Shown here: positions 49,833 to 59,190 of the stretch, one piece after another
Layout: the number at the start of each line of letters is the position of its first letter
How positions within the stretch are numbered: the stretch's first letter is position 1
From: Candidatus Poribacteria bacterium
GTDB taxonomy: Bacteria; Poribacteria; WGA-4E; GCA-2687025
NCBI GenBank assembly: GCA_018644665.1
Contig: JABGQA010000058.1
Location: 388,810 to 452,809 of the forward strand
Direction: 5' to 3'
DNA length: 64,000 nucleotides
Position numbers and translations under genes: made by a program
Notes under the pieces: model-generated
The model's database searches: none
Seen by the model: the letters and a program-made list of their open reading frames with translations, nothing else
What the model was told of the DNA's origin: nothing

Positions 49833-51953
49833 CTATGCGAGCGACAGCGGCATCGACCGCGAGCGCACGCCGGCCGCGTCGAAGATCGCGTTCGCGATCG
49901 CCGGTGCAACGGCGACAATAGGCGTCTCGCCGGCGCCGACCGAGGGGAGATCCGGTCGGTTCAGCAGATGGATGGACATCGGCGGGACGTCCGTGAAGCG
50001 CGGCACGCGGTACTGGTGCAGGGACGCGTTGAGGATGCGCCCGTCCTCGAACGCCATCGCCTCCGTGAGCGCGCCCCCGAGACCCATGATGATGCATCCG
50101 CGCACCTGGGCATCGAGGTTGACGGGGTCCTGAATCGCGCCACACTCGAACGTCTGCCAGATGTGACGCAGGTCGATGCCGCGCCGCTCCTCGTCGACGA
50201 CCACCTCTGCACACGCCGCGACGTACGAGCCCTTTTCCGTGCCGCACGCCAGCCCCATGCCTACGCCGGGGGTTCGCGACCGTCCGGCCCAGTCGGCTCG
50301 TTCCGCGACGTCCTCGAGGACGGCGCGCAGGCGCTCGTGCGACAACCGCGCAAGTCGGAACGCCAACGGATCCTGCCCGGCCGCGTGCGCGAGTTCGTCC
50401 ATAAGCGACTCGCGTGCGAACACGTTCGCCGTCGAACCCAACGCGCGATAGGAGCCCTGACGCAAGGGGCCGTCCGCGTCGAGGCTGCGTGTCACTACGT
50501 TCGGCACATCGTACGGCGTGTCGAGCGCCGACCCGCCCGCGTTTGTCGTCTCGAATTCCCACGCGGCAAGCGAGCCGTTCTCGTCGAGGCCGCCACGCCC
50601 TTCGATGACCGCCGATGGGCGGAAGTACGCCCACGTGAACTCCTCTTCGCGCGTCCACCGCAGCGATACCGGAACGCCGACGGCCTTCGCCATGCGCGCG
50701 GCCTCGATGGCGGTCTCACCCGAGTGCTTCCCGCCAAATCCGCCGCCCGTATCCGGCACGATCACGCGCACGCTGTCCGCCGGTAGGCCGAACGCCTCGG
50801 CGACCTGCCCGTGCACGCGCGTGGGAACCTGGCTGCCGGTCCACACAGTGACGCGGCCGTCCGCCCATTCCGCGACGGCGGCGCGCGGCTCCATCGGCAC
50901 GTGCTGGATGTACGCGACTTCGTAGGTCGCTTCGACGACGCGTGCGGCGTCCGCGAACGCGGCGTCCGTAGAGCCGGCGGACGTCCCTCGCGACCGTCGC
51001 CCGTCGGACGCGCGCGACGTCTGCTTCAGGTGTGCGAACAGGTCCCCGCTGTTCGTGTGCGGCTCGTGCGTCCACGTCGCGCCCGCGGCAACCTGCGCCA
51101 CGGCCTTGCGAGCGGCGTGAGACGTGGGAGCGACGCACGCCACGAAGTCGCCGTCCACGACGACCTGCACGCCTTCCATCCCCTCAGCGGACGCCGTGTC
51201 CACGCCTACCAGGTCCGAGAGGTATCGTGGCGCCCGCAGCACGGACCCGTACAGCATCCCGGGTCGGCTGACGTCGGACGGGAACTTGTGCGCGCCGGTC
51301 ACCAAGTCGCGGATGGCCGGCCGAGGCGCGAGTCCCCCAAGGACCTCCCACTCGTCGACGGACGTCACGGCAACACCGTCGTCCTGGCCCGCCCGGAACG
51401 AGGCGGCGATGTCCTTGTCCGCCGCAAGTTCCGCGTATGAAGCGCGCTCGCCGGTTGCCGCGTGTGCGGCGTAGCCGTCGCTCAACGTCACCTCACCCGC
51501 GGTGACATTCCACCGTCGCGCCGCGCCTTGCGTCAGCAACTCACGAGCTGCCGCGCACGCGCGCCGGACGTCGGGGATGTTGCTGGGCGTCGTGCGGCTT
51601 CCGAACGTCCCGCCGTCGTCGGGGGTCAGTCCCGTGTCACCGAGGATCAGCCGAATGCTGTCCATCGGCGCGCGCAGCTCCTCGGCGGCCGCCATGGTGA
51701 ACTGCTTGCGCGCGCCCTGGCCGACATCCACCTTCCCGGTCATCACAGTGATGACGCCGTCCTCACCGACATGTAGTCTCGCGGCCACGGAGCCCTCGGG
51801 CGCCGCTCCAGGGTCTGCAGCGCCGGACGCGACGGCCGAGTATGTCGTCACGAGCAGTCCCGCGCCGAGGAGTTGGAGAAACGACCTACGGGTCATCCCG
51901 GCGCCTAGGCCCATGTCGCCGAGGTCATCTGCGGTGTGAAGGCGTGCGCTCAT
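49833..51953 (-). CDS. Molybdo-hydroxylase large subunit (xanthine dehydrogenase/isoquinoline oxidoreductase type)
   Basis: 706 residues, starting at the ATG at 51953 (MSARLHTADDLGDMGLGAGM, then the twin-arginine motif TRRSFLQLLGAG, so Tat-exported). It overlaps the small-subunit stop by 4 bases (ATGA), and GGGGAGGCG precedes it. The molybdopterin-binding domains include DVGQGARKQFTMAAAEEL, DGGTFGSRTT, MEPRAAVAEW, TGGGFGGKHSGE, TWAYFRP and the final GAGETPIVAVAPAIANAIFDA, whose glutamate is the base in catalysis. The layout resembles IorB-type enzymes. It hydroxylates an aldehyde or N-heterocycle outside the cytoplasm. Substrate unknown. The longer upstream frame overlaps the small subunit and is not used. 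Confidence 0.9.
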   Translation of the reverse strand: MSARLHTADDLGDMGLGAGMTRRSFLQLLGAGLLVTTYSAVASGAADPGAAPEGSVAARLHVGEDGVITVMTGKVDVGQGARKQFTMAAAEELRAPMDSIRLILGDTGLTPDDGGTFGSRTTPSNIPDVRRACAAARELLTQGAARRWNVTAGEVTLSDGYAAHAATGERASYAELAADKDIAASFRAGQDDGVAVTSVDEWEVLGGLAPRPAIRDLVTGAHKFPSDVSRPGMLYGSVLRAPRYLSDLVGVDTASAEGMEGVQVVVDGDFVACVAPTSHAARKAVAQVAAGATWTHEPHTNSGDLFAHLKQTSRASDGRRSRGTSAGSTDAAFADAARVVEATYEVAYIQHVPMEPRAAVAEWADGRVTVWTGSQVPTRVHGQVAEAFGLPADSVRVIVPDTGGGFGGKHSGETAIEAARMAKAVGVPVSLRWTREEEFTWAYFRPSAVIEGRGGLDENGSLAAWEFETTNAGGSALDTPYDVPNVVTRSLDADGPLRQGSYRALGSTANVFARESLMDELAHAAGQDPLAFRLARLSHERLRAVLEDVAERADWAGRSRTPGVGMGLACGTEKGSYVAACAEVVVDEERRGIDLRHIWQTFECGAIQDPVNLDAQVRGCIIMGLGGALTEAMAFEDGRILNASLHQYRVPRFTDVPPMSIHLLNRPDLPSVGAGETPIVAVAPAIANAIFDAAGVRSRSMPLSLA

Positions 51954-52420
51954 GCTTCGCCTCCCCGCGCGGCCCGGTGGATCGCATCGATGATCTTGGG
52001 ATAGCCACCGCATCGGCAGATGTTCCCGTTCATCGCGAGGACGATTTCGGCGTGACTTGGGTCGGGGTTCCGCTCGAGCAGAGCCGTCGCCGTGAGGATC
52101 ATCCCGGGCGTGCAGTATCCGCACTGCATCGCCTGTTCGTCCACGAACGCCTGCTGGACGCCGTTCAACGTCGCGCCGTCGGCGAGGCCCTCGATGGTCG
52201 TGATCTCCTTGCCCACGACGGCGTCGACACGCGTCATGCACGAGATGGTCGACCGGCCATCGACGAGCACAGTGCATGCTCGGCAGGCTCCCTCGCCGCA
52301 CCCGTACTTCGGCCCCGTGAGGCCCAGATCCTCCCGAAGCACGTCGAGGAGGGGACGGTCGGCCTCGGTCGGGATCGCTTCCTTCCGCCCGTTGACGACG
52401 AGCTCGATCAGAGCAGGCAT
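51950..52420 (-). CDS. [2Fe-2S] small subunit of the molybdo-hydroxylase
   Basis: A 156-residue protein with two 2Fe-2S clusters. The ferredoxin-like cluster uses Cys41, Cys46, Cys49 and Cys61 (YGCGEGACRAC, SC). The second uses Cys100, Cys103, Cys135 and Cys137 (QCGYCTPG, ICRCGG). LLDVLREDLGLTG is the family N-terminal motif. It passes electrons from the molybdenum site to an acceptor. It overlaps the large-subunit start by 4 bases, a tight IorA-IorB-type operon. There is no FAD subunit, which fits this type using a cytochrome as acceptor (inference). It lacks its own signal and would be co-exported with the Tat-bearing partner. Confidence 0.93.
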   Translation of the reverse strand: MPALIELVVNGRKEAIPTEADRPLLDVLREDLGLTGPKYGCGEGACRACTVLVDGRSTISCMTRVDAVVGKEITTIEGLADGATLNGVQQAFVDEQAMQCGYCTPGMILTATALLERNPDPSHAEIVLAMNGNICRCGGYPKIIDAIHRAARGGEA

Positions 52421-52625
52421 GTCCGGTCTCCTGGCTCACATGACGGGCGCGTGGACGCCGACGGCTCGTTCACGGCTGGATCCCTCGCAGCATTCTAGTT
52501 GGACTCACCGCCATTGGGAACGGCTCTCGGAGGCAGTCGGACGCGTCGCTCTGGTCGTCGGGAGACGGATCGCGTACCATCCGGCGCAGCACAACCGCGA
52601 GGCCCGCGGGAAGGGAGCCGTCGAA

Positions 52626-54245
52626 ATGTCAGCGCCGGACAGACGCGTGATGGGAATCGGCAGCAACGTGGTGGATGTCATCCACCGTGTGAACCAGATA
52701 GCCGGCCCCGAGTCCAAGACCTACATCGTCCCCGACGAGACGGGCAGCGTGGTCAAGGAGGTCATTGGCGGCGTCACGCTGAACCACCTCTCGTGGGCCC
52801 AGCTTCTCGGCGTGCCCGCGGGACTGTTCGGGTATCAGGGCGACGACCGCTACGGCATCATGGTTCGCTCGACGATGGATCGCCACGGCATCGACCGCGG
52901 ACACGTGCGCGTCCTAGACGGGACCGCGACTGGCTTCTCCGTCATCGACGTCGACCCGGAAGGTGAACGCGCCATCTACATGTCCCGCGGCCCGTCCGCC
53001 ACGACCACGCCAGAGCACATCCGCGCGGACTTCGCAGCGGCGATACGCGGCGCTGCGGTTGTCACGACGGAAATCTCGCAGCTCGCATTGGACACCGTGT
53101 GTGAGGTGTTGGACATCGCGAGGCAGGCCGGCGTGCAGACCGTCCTCGACGTGGACGTCCCGCCGGACTTCTGCGTCGATATCGCGAAGCTCGGGTCTCG
53201 CGCGCAGCTTGACGACGCCCTGGCGCTCGCGGACATCATCAAGCCGGCGAAATCCGCCGCGTCGCAGCTTACCGACGCCGGCACGCCCGAGGGCCAGGCC
53301 GAAGCCCTGATGAAGCGCTATGGGGCGCGTCTCGTGGCAATCACCGACGGCGGCGACGGCAGCGTGGCCACCGATGGACAGACCACTCTGAGGGCTCCGG
53401 CGCACACCATCAACGTGGTGGACACGACGGGCGCGGGAGACGCATTCCTTGGCGGGCTGATCGCCGGGGTCTACCACGACTGTCCGCTGGAGGTGACCGC
53501 GAACATCGCCAACGCCTGCGCCGCGGCCTGCTGCACGATCGTCGGCGCCTTCCCCGTCCTCGGACAGAGCCGCGCGGATGCTATGCGCCTCTATGGCGCG
53601 GACTTCCCGTTCGACATGCCGGTAGAACCACCCCCGCCGGTGGACACGTCCGGCCACGCGGGGATGCAGGTCATCCGGCAGGAGATTGCGGCCCTTCAGG
53701 TCGTGGCAGAGCTGCTGGACCCGCACGCGATGGACGCCGCGGCGGCGCTCGTCGCGGGCACGCAGGAGTCCGGCGGCCGCACGCACGTGACAGGCGTTGG
53801 GAAGTGCCGACACATAGGACACAAGATCGCCGCCACGCTCCAGAGCACCGGCACGGTCGCCTACTTCTTAGAGCCGCTCGACGCCACGCACGGCGACAGC
53901 GGACAGGTGTGCGCGGGCGATGTCGTCATCGGCATCTCGAACTCAGGCGGCACGCGGGAGCTGCTGGACACGCTGACCACCGTGAAGCGCAACGGCGCGA
54001 AGGTCATCGGCATCACCGGCGGGCGCGAGTCGGACCTCGCGCGCCTGAGCGATGTGCTGCTCCATGTCCCGGTGGAGCGCGAGGCGGACCCAATGGGGCT
54101 CGCGCCGACATCGAGCACGACCTGCCAGTTGGCGGTCGGCGACGCGTTGGCGGTGATGCTGGCGCGTCAGAGGGGGTTCACGGCCGACGACTTCGGCCGC
54201 TACCACCCGGGTGGGTCGCTGGGCGCGCGCGTGACGGACGGCTAG
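52626..54245 (+). CDS. PfkB-family sugar kinase fused to a SIS sugar-phosphate isomerase domain
   Basis: 539 residues, starting at the ATG at 52626 (MSAPDRRVMGIGSNVVDVIH) with GGGAG about ten bases upstream; the longer upstream frame overlaps the divergent gene. Residues about 1-330 are a ribokinase/PfkB domain: GFSVIDVDPEGERAIYMSRG, and DTTGAGDAFLGGL, whose Asp near 271 is the catalytic base. Residues about 345-539 are a SIS domain of the KpsF/GutQ/KdsD arabinose-5-phosphate isomerase type (GVGKCRHIGHKIAATLQSTG, ISNSGGTRELLDTL, GLAPTSSTTCQLAVGDAL, YHPGGSLGARV). The CBS pair usual in KdsD is missing. The fusion would phosphorylate a sugar and isomerise the product in one protein; which sugar is unknown. 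Confidence 0.9.
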   Translation: MSAPDRRVMGIGSNVVDVIHRVNQIAGPESKTYIVPDETGSVVKEVIGGVTLNHLSWAQLLGVPAGLFGYQGDDRYGIMVRSTMDRHGIDRGHVRVLDGTATGFSVIDVDPEGERAIYMSRGPSATTTPEHIRADFAAAIRGAAVVTTEISQLALDTVCEVLDIARQAGVQTVLDVDVPPDFCVDIAKLGSRAQLDDALALADIIKPAKSAASQLTDAGTPEGQAEALMKRYGARLVAITDGGDGSVATDGQTTLRAPAHTINVVDTTGAGDAFLGGLIAGVYHDCPLEVTANIANACAAACCTIVGAFPVLGQSRADAMRLYGADFPFDMPVEPPPPVDTSGHAGMQVIRQEIAALQVVAELLDPHAMDAAAALVAGTQESGGRTHVTGVGKCRHIGHKIAATLQSTGTVAYFLEPLDATHGDSGQVCAGDVVIGISNSGGTRELLDTLTTVKRNGAKVIGITGGRESDLARLSDVLLHVPVEREADPMGLAPTSSTTCQLAVGDALAVMLARQRGFTADDFGRYHPGGSLGARVTDG

Positions 54246-54910
54246 TCACACGAAACGCGGCGCAACTCGACGCCTACGGAGCCGACATCGGCCTGCACGA
54301 TGGCGTACTCCGCCCAAGGCGCGATGGACGGGCATCCTCGATCCCAGCCGTCGAATGGCAGTTTCCATGCCATCCCCACGCTGCCGGCGTTCACGATCAG
54401 CATGTCGCTGTAGCGCCGGACCATCTGCTCGTGGGTGTGTCCGCCGATCATCACGTCGGCCGTGTGTCCCTCGAAGGCGGCGTCGAGCTCCGCGTCGCCC
54501 GTCGTGGAAAGGATCATGCCGCTATTCGAATCGGGCGTGCCGTGGAACGCGAGCAGTTCGGAGCCACCGGGCATCGCGATACGCAGCGAGGGAACGAACG
54601 AGCGGAGGTAGTCCAACTCGTCGTCGGTGAACTCCTCGGCGCGGCGCTCAACGTCGTCGCAAACCGCAGGGAAGCACGCGTACACCTCCCGCACGAGTCC
54701 GGGTGTCAGGAGGAACTCGTCATGGTTGCCTTGGATGCACCGGCAACCAAGGTCGCGCAGCCGATCGATCACCTTCCGTGGCCCGTCGCCCATCGTCGCG
54801 ACATCACCCAAGCAGATGATCTCGTCGGCCCCGACTCGCTGAATGTCGGCGAGCACCGCGTCGAGACGCGCGTACCGAGCGTGTATGTCCGATATGAAGG
54901 CGATACGCAT
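54242..54910 (-). CDS. Calcineurin-like metallophosphoesterase (YfcE-type)
   Basis: A 222-residue phosphoesterase. The start is the ATG at 54910 (MRIAFISDIHAR, metal ligands Asp8 and His10). Then come ICLGDVATMGDGP (Asp), IQGNHDEFLL (Asn-His), LLAFHGTPDSN (His) and MIGGHTHEQM (Gly-His-x-His). NAGSVGMAW precedes the end. These five motifs define the family. It hydrolyses a phosphodiester or phosphoester; substrate unknown. The ribosome site is weak, but the start is fixed by the first metal motif. Its stop codon overlaps that of the convergent PfkB-SIS gene (shared bases CTAG at 54242-54245). Confidence 0.9.
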   Translation of the reverse strand: MRIAFISDIHARYARLDAVLADIQRVGADEIICLGDVATMGDGPRKVIDRLRDLGCRCIQGNHDEFLLTPGLVREVYACFPAVCDDVERRAEEFTDDELDYLRSFVPSLRIAMPGGSELLAFHGTPDSNSGMILSTTGDAELDAAFEGHTADVMIGGHTHEQMVRRYSDMLIVNAGSVGMAWKLPFDGWDRGCPSIAPWAEYAIVQADVGSVGVELRRVSCD

Positions 54911-55310
54911 CTGGCGCCCGGCCTTTCGTGAGACGGAGAGCGTCGGTCCGATGCCACCGGTCGGCCGTCGCCTGCCGCTGGCGACCGCGCCGCGAGCGGG
55001 CGCCACTTGAACGTCCCGGCGCGTGCCCCGGCTTGCTTCCCGTCACGACCACGCGTGCGGGCCCCGCAGGCGCCCTGGCCGGCAAGCCCGCATACGGCCG
55101 CTGTCTGCGGGCGCCCAACGTCCCAACAACGTCTCACGAAGTACCGTAGCCCGGAGCGCCGCGCCCGTAAAGGCGGGCCCTGCCCTGCGGGCGCAGGGGA
55201 AACGTTGAACCTGGCGCGCGTTGCTGTGCCATCGTGTCTGCTCGTATACTGCGGCCCGTCGCCGTGAAGCCTGGGGCCGCCCACGAGATCGGGCCTTGGC
55301 CGGAGAGCGC
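54911..55310. other. 400-bp gene-free divergent region
   Basis: It lies between the phosphoesterase (-) and nitrilase (+) genes. A small hairpin CCCTGC/GCAGGG is present near 55182-55197. The short string GCGCGTGCCC(C)GGCTTGC near 55019 recurs near 59080, within another intergenic region. No gene, RNA or clear promoter was recognised. Confidence 0.4.
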
Positions 55311-56327
55311 ATGGAACCGATACGGTACGCCGCCGCCGCATGCCAGACCGACCATCCCGCCCCCGAAACGCGCGTCGACATCAAGCGCAGCGCCGACCGC
55401 ATGCTCGAGATGATCGACATGACGGTGGAAGGGCACTCACCGTTTCTGCCGGTCAGGCTGTTGGCTTTTCCTGAATTCGGTCACGCCGTGCCGCGGTATC
55501 GTACGGTGGGGGAATTGCTGGACAGACTCGCGATACCCATCCCGAACGAGCACACAGAGAAGTACATCGCGAAGGCCCGGGAACACGACGTCTACATCCA
55601 GACGGCGACGTTCCTGGAGGCCGACGCGCGGTGGCCCGGCGTCGTGTTCAACACGACATGTCTCATCGGACCCGAGGGCATTCTCTCCCGATACCGCAAG
55701 GTGAACCCGTGGATTCCGTTCGAGGTACACGCTAGCCCGCATGACCTGGAGGGCTACGACGAGCCGCTCTTCCCGGTGGCCAAGACGCCCATCGGGAACA
55801 TCGGCGCGGCGGTCTGCTACGACTGGCTGTTTCCCGAGGCCATCCGCCAACTGGCCGCGAACGGGGCGGAAGTCCTCGTGCGCGTCTCGGCGTACATGGA
55901 CCCCTGGGGAGCCACGCCACCCATGGACTGGTGGACAGTCGTGAATCGATGCCGCGCGCTGGAGAACACCGCCTACGTCGTCGCGTCCAATCAGGGCGCG
56001 TCGATGGCGCACTTCCCACCTTACTCGTGGCCTGGCGGGAGCATGGTCCTCGACTACGACGGTCGCATCCTCGCTCAGGCGGACCCGGGCCCAGGCGAGA
56101 AGGTCGTCGTGGCGCCGATCGACATCACGGCCCTGCGACACGAGCGCAAGACGCGCCAAGGGCACCAGATGCTCGCGCATCTGCGGTCGGAGGCGTACCC
56201 CATGTACGACCGGACGTTCTTCCCGCCAGGCTCAGCGAGATCTGGACACGAACTCACCTTCGAGGGCCGCCGAACGGTCATCGACGACGCGAAGCGCCGC
56301 GTGCACCAGGACAACGGCAACGAATAG
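55311..56327 (+). CDS. Carbon-nitrogen hydrolase (nitrilase family)
   Basis: 338 residues, starting at the ATG at 55311 with GGAGAGCGC upstream. The nitrilase superfamily triad is Glu55 in FPEFGHAVP, Lys130 in YRKVNPW and Cys169 in AVCYDWLFPEA; NRCRALENTAYVVASNQG follows as the usual second signature. It hydrolyses amides, carbamoyl groups or nitriles; the long C-terminal tail (about 290-338) is extra. No signal peptide. The next gene, a secreted PHP hydrolase, starts 31 bases on, so the two may form an operon. Confidence 0.9.
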   Translation: MEPIRYAAAACQTDHPAPETRVDIKRSADRMLEMIDMTVEGHSPFLPVRLLAFPEFGHAVPRYRTVGELLDRLAIPIPNEHTEKYIAKAREHDVYIQTATFLEADARWPGVVFNTTCLIGPEGILSRYRKVNPWIPFEVHASPHDLEGYDEPLFPVAKTPIGNIGAAVCYDWLFPEAIRQLAANGAEVLVRVSAYMDPWGATPPMDWWTVVNRCRALENTAYVVASNQGASMAHFPPYSWPGGSMVLDYDGRILAQADPGPGEKVVVAPIDITALRHERKTRQGHQMLAHLRSEAYPMYDRTFFPPGSARSGHELTFEGRRTVIDDAKRRVHQDNGNE

Positions 56328-56358
56328 CTTCCGACACCACGCCAAGAGGATTCAGGAC

Positions 56359-58848
56359 ATGCGTCTACGAGCTATGGCCGCGATCACCACGTCGTTCCTA
56401 CTCACCTTCGCGGCGGCGGCGGCGCCCGAAGCGTTCGAGTTGGGCGCGCAGAACGCCGACCAACGGCCTGGCGGCAAGGAGGCCGACTCCATCAGCGGCG
56501 ACTACGTGCTGCGGAACGACCTCATCGAGGCGGTCATCTCGTCCGACGCCCCTCGCCGGAAGGCGGACATGGGCACGTTCTGGGGACAGATCACGCCCGG
56601 GTGCCTCTACGACCTCACGCTGCGCGGAGCCGACAACGACCAGATCACTATCTTCTCGCCGTCACGGCAGCAGGGCGATGTCTCCCACGTACGCATCATC
56701 AACCACGGCCACGACGGCATCGCGGCCGTCGAGACGGTGGTTTCCGCCGAGAGCAACGGCGGCCTCTACAAACGGCACGAATACCGACTGCGGGACGACT
56801 GGCAGGGCCTGCTCATAGTCACCGTCCTCGAAAACGACTCCGACGAAGCGAAGACGGTCAACCCCGGCGACGTCTGGAAGGCCGTGCAGCGCGTAGGCAC
56901 GGCGCGCGGCATCACGTTCGGCGGGCCCGTGGACCCAGCGGATCGTAGCGGGTACGCCTACGCGTGGATCGACGACGAGGGATGGACCGTCCCCGACGGC
57001 GACTTGGCCCTGGAGCCCGGTGATGGCGTGCGATACGCCCGCTTCATAGCCGTCGGCCGTTCGCCCGCCGAGGCGTTCGGCGCGGTTGCGGCGTTCCGAG
57101 GCGATGCAACCGGAACGGTAAAGGGCCGCGTAGCCGACACAGGGAAGAACGCGATCCCAAGCGCGCGCCTAGAGGTGAAGCTTGACGACGAGACGCTACG
57201 GATCTACCCGGACGACACGGGCGCCTTCGAGGTCTCGTTGCCGGTAGGCGCGTACGACGTCGAGACCATCGACATGGGTAGACCCTCGCTGCACGGACAG
57301 GTGGTCGTGGGCGAAGCAGGCGCCGAGTTTTCCACGACGATGGAGGCGGCGTCTTCCATTCGCTTGGACATCCGAGACGCAGAAGGCCGGTCCATCCCGT
57401 GTAAAGCGCAGTTCCTCGGCATCGATGGGACGGACTCGCCGGACCTCGGGCCGACGAACCGCGCCCACGGCTGCAGGGATCAGTATCAGTCAGAAACCGG
57501 CGAGTTTACCGTGCAGGTCCCGCCCGGTGACTACCGAGTGATCGTGACGCACGGAATCGAGTTCACGCACCTCGAGAGCGTGGTCCACGTCGGCGAGGGC
57601 GAGACCGTGGATGTCGAGGGTGAACTGCATCGCATCGTCGACACGACCGGTTGGGTCAGCACGGACTTCCACAACCACTCCACGCCCAGCGGCGACAACA
57701 CCTGCGGCACGGACGACCGCATCATCAACCTCGCGGCGGAAAACATCGAGTTCGCCCCGACGACCGAGCACAACCGGATGTACGACTGGCAGCCGCACAT
57801 CGACAAGCTCGGCCTGGCGACACAGATCTCGACGGTCCCGGGGCTTGAGCTCACCGGCTCCGGCGCGCATTTCAACGCGTTTCCCTTCACGCCGCACCCG
57901 CACGAACAGGACGGCGGCGCTCCCGAGTGGCAACAGGACCCGCGACTCAACGCGATCGTGCTGCGCGACTTCCAGGGGGCCATGCCCGAGCGATGGGTGC
58001 AGCTCAACCACCCGAACATGAGCGCCGACTTCATCGACCGCGACGCTGACGGTCGCGCTGACGGCGGCTTCTGGGGCCTCCATCAGCTCATCGACGCTGC
58101 GGAGACGTGGGGGCTCGGCATCCTCGCCGACGCGCCCATCTACGTCCAGACGGGCCGAGACGGCCTAGAGCACGTCCGGCATCGCCGCGAGGTGATCTGG
58201 CTGCAGATGCTCAACCGCGGGCACCGCTACTGGTGCGTCGCGGTGTCCGACGCGCACTCGGTGCATGGGAACGGGGTCGGGGGATGGCGGACGTACGTGC
58301 CGAGTTCCACCGACGCGCCCGCCGAGATCGACTGGAAGGAGATCGTCGAGAACGCGAAGGCCGGGCGGATGATGATCAGCAACGGCCCGTTCCTCGAAGT
58401 AGAGACGGTCGATGGCGCGATCTCCGGCGGCGCCACGCGGGTCAACAAGGCCGCGCGCCTACGTGTGAAGGTGCAGACCACCGATTGGGTCGACATCGAC
58501 CGCGTGCAGGTGCTGGTGAACGGGCGTAAACGCGAGGACGTGAACTTCACGCGCGCGTCGCATCCCGACATGTTCGCCGACGGCGTCGTCACGTTCGACC
58601 AGGAGATCGAGGTTCCCCTGAGCGAGGACAGCCACCTGATCGTGGTCGCCTTCGGCGAGGGACACGACCTCAGGACGGGCTACGGCAGCAGCTCGCAGTC
58701 CGGGATGAACCCGTGCGCCTATACAAACCCGATCTACGTGGACGTCGACGGTGGGGGATTCACGCCTAACGGGGACAGCCTTGGATACCCATTGCCCGTT
58801 GGGGGCATGAGCGTCGCGGAGGCCAAGGAACTCCTGGGAACCGAGTAG
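56359..58848 (+). CDS. Secreted CehA/McbA-like PHP-domain metallohydrolase
   Basis: 829 residues with a signal peptide (MRLRAMAAITTSFLLTFAAA). Residues about 25-250 are a beta-rich domain, about 250-420 carboxypeptidase-regulatory-like beta modules (TVKGRVADTGKNAIPSARLE; VTVxVPPGDY-type repeats). The PHP hydrolase core spans about 430-640: TDFHNHSTPSGDN near 436, TTEHNRMYDW near 469 and VSDAHSVHGNG near 631 supply metal ligands. A C-terminal beta domain follows. CehA-type enzymes hydrolyse carbamate or phosphate esters; the natural substrate here is unknown. Likely co-expressed with the nitrilase before it. Confidence 0.88.
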   Translation: MRLRAMAAITTSFLLTFAAAAAPEAFELGAQNADQRPGGKEADSISGDYVLRNDLIEAVISSDAPRRKADMGTFWGQITPGCLYDLTLRGADNDQITIFSPSRQQGDVSHVRIINHGHDGIAAVETVVSAESNGGLYKRHEYRLRDDWQGLLIVTVLENDSDEAKTVNPGDVWKAVQRVGTARGITFGGPVDPADRSGYAYAWIDDEGWTVPDGDLALEPGDGVRYARFIAVGRSPAEAFGAVAAFRGDATGTVKGRVADTGKNAIPSARLEVKLDDETLRIYPDDTGAFEVSLPVGAYDVETIDMGRPSLHGQVVVGEAGAEFSTTMEAASSIRLDIRDAEGRSIPCKAQFLGIDGTDSPDLGPTNRAHGCRDQYQSETGEFTVQVPPGDYRVIVTHGIEFTHLESVVHVGEGETVDVEGELHRIVDTTGWVSTDFHNHSTPSGDNTCGTDDRIINLAAENIEFAPTTEHNRMYDWQPHIDKLGLATQISTVPGLELTGSGAHFNAFPFTPHPHEQDGGAPEWQQDPRLNAIVLRDFQGAMPERWVQLNHPNMSADFIDRDADGRADGGFWGLHQLIDAAETWGLGILADAPIYVQTGRDGLEHVRHRREVIWLQMLNRGHRYWCVAVSDAHSVHGNGVGGWRTYVPSSTDAPAEIDWKEIVENAKAGRMMISNGPFLEVETVDGAISGGATRVNKAARLRVKVQTTDWVDIDRVQVLVNGRKREDVNFTRASHPDMFADGVVTFDQEIEVPLSEDSHLIVVAFGEGHDLRTGYGSSSQSGMNPCAYTNPIYVDVDGGGFTPNGDSLGYPLPVGGMSVAEAKELLGTE

Positions 58849-59190
58849 TCCGGCGACGGCGGGCGCGTATCGGGGCTTGGGCCCGGTCCGCGCCCCGGGT
58901 TCGTCCGCCCGCGACCTTGACATCGGCCGGTGTCAGGCTAGCCCTTGTACGCGGGCGGCACACCTGATGGCGATTGTCTTCCGGATCACATGTTGGTAAC
59001 ACGTCGCGTGCCGCCCATTTCTCCTCCGCGCCCCCCGGCTGCTGCCTGACCGGCCCCGCGCCAAGACGACGGATGCCAACGCGCGTGCCCGGCTTGCGTC
59101 CGGTACGCGGCTACGGGTCGTCTCTTGCTCGTTCGTCGGCGGACGCCGACAATGCCGCGGGGTCACGCCACACGCACACCGGGTTCACTC
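58849..59190. other. 342-bp intergenic region upstream of the sulfatase, with a consensus -35 inside a dyad
   Basis: A perfect TTGACA (58917-58922) overlaps an 18-base dyad (58918-58935) made of 9 pairs including one G-U. The best -10 is poor (TAGCCC at 58939-58944). It may be an operator-controlled promoter with a long leader of about 240 bases. No gene or RNA was recognised. Confidence 0.35.

Noticed and set aside
49833..52439. A longer molybdo-hydroxylase starting at 52439
   Set aside because: The extra 162 codons cover the iron-sulfur subunit in another frame; the Tat signal and ribosome site place the start at 51953.
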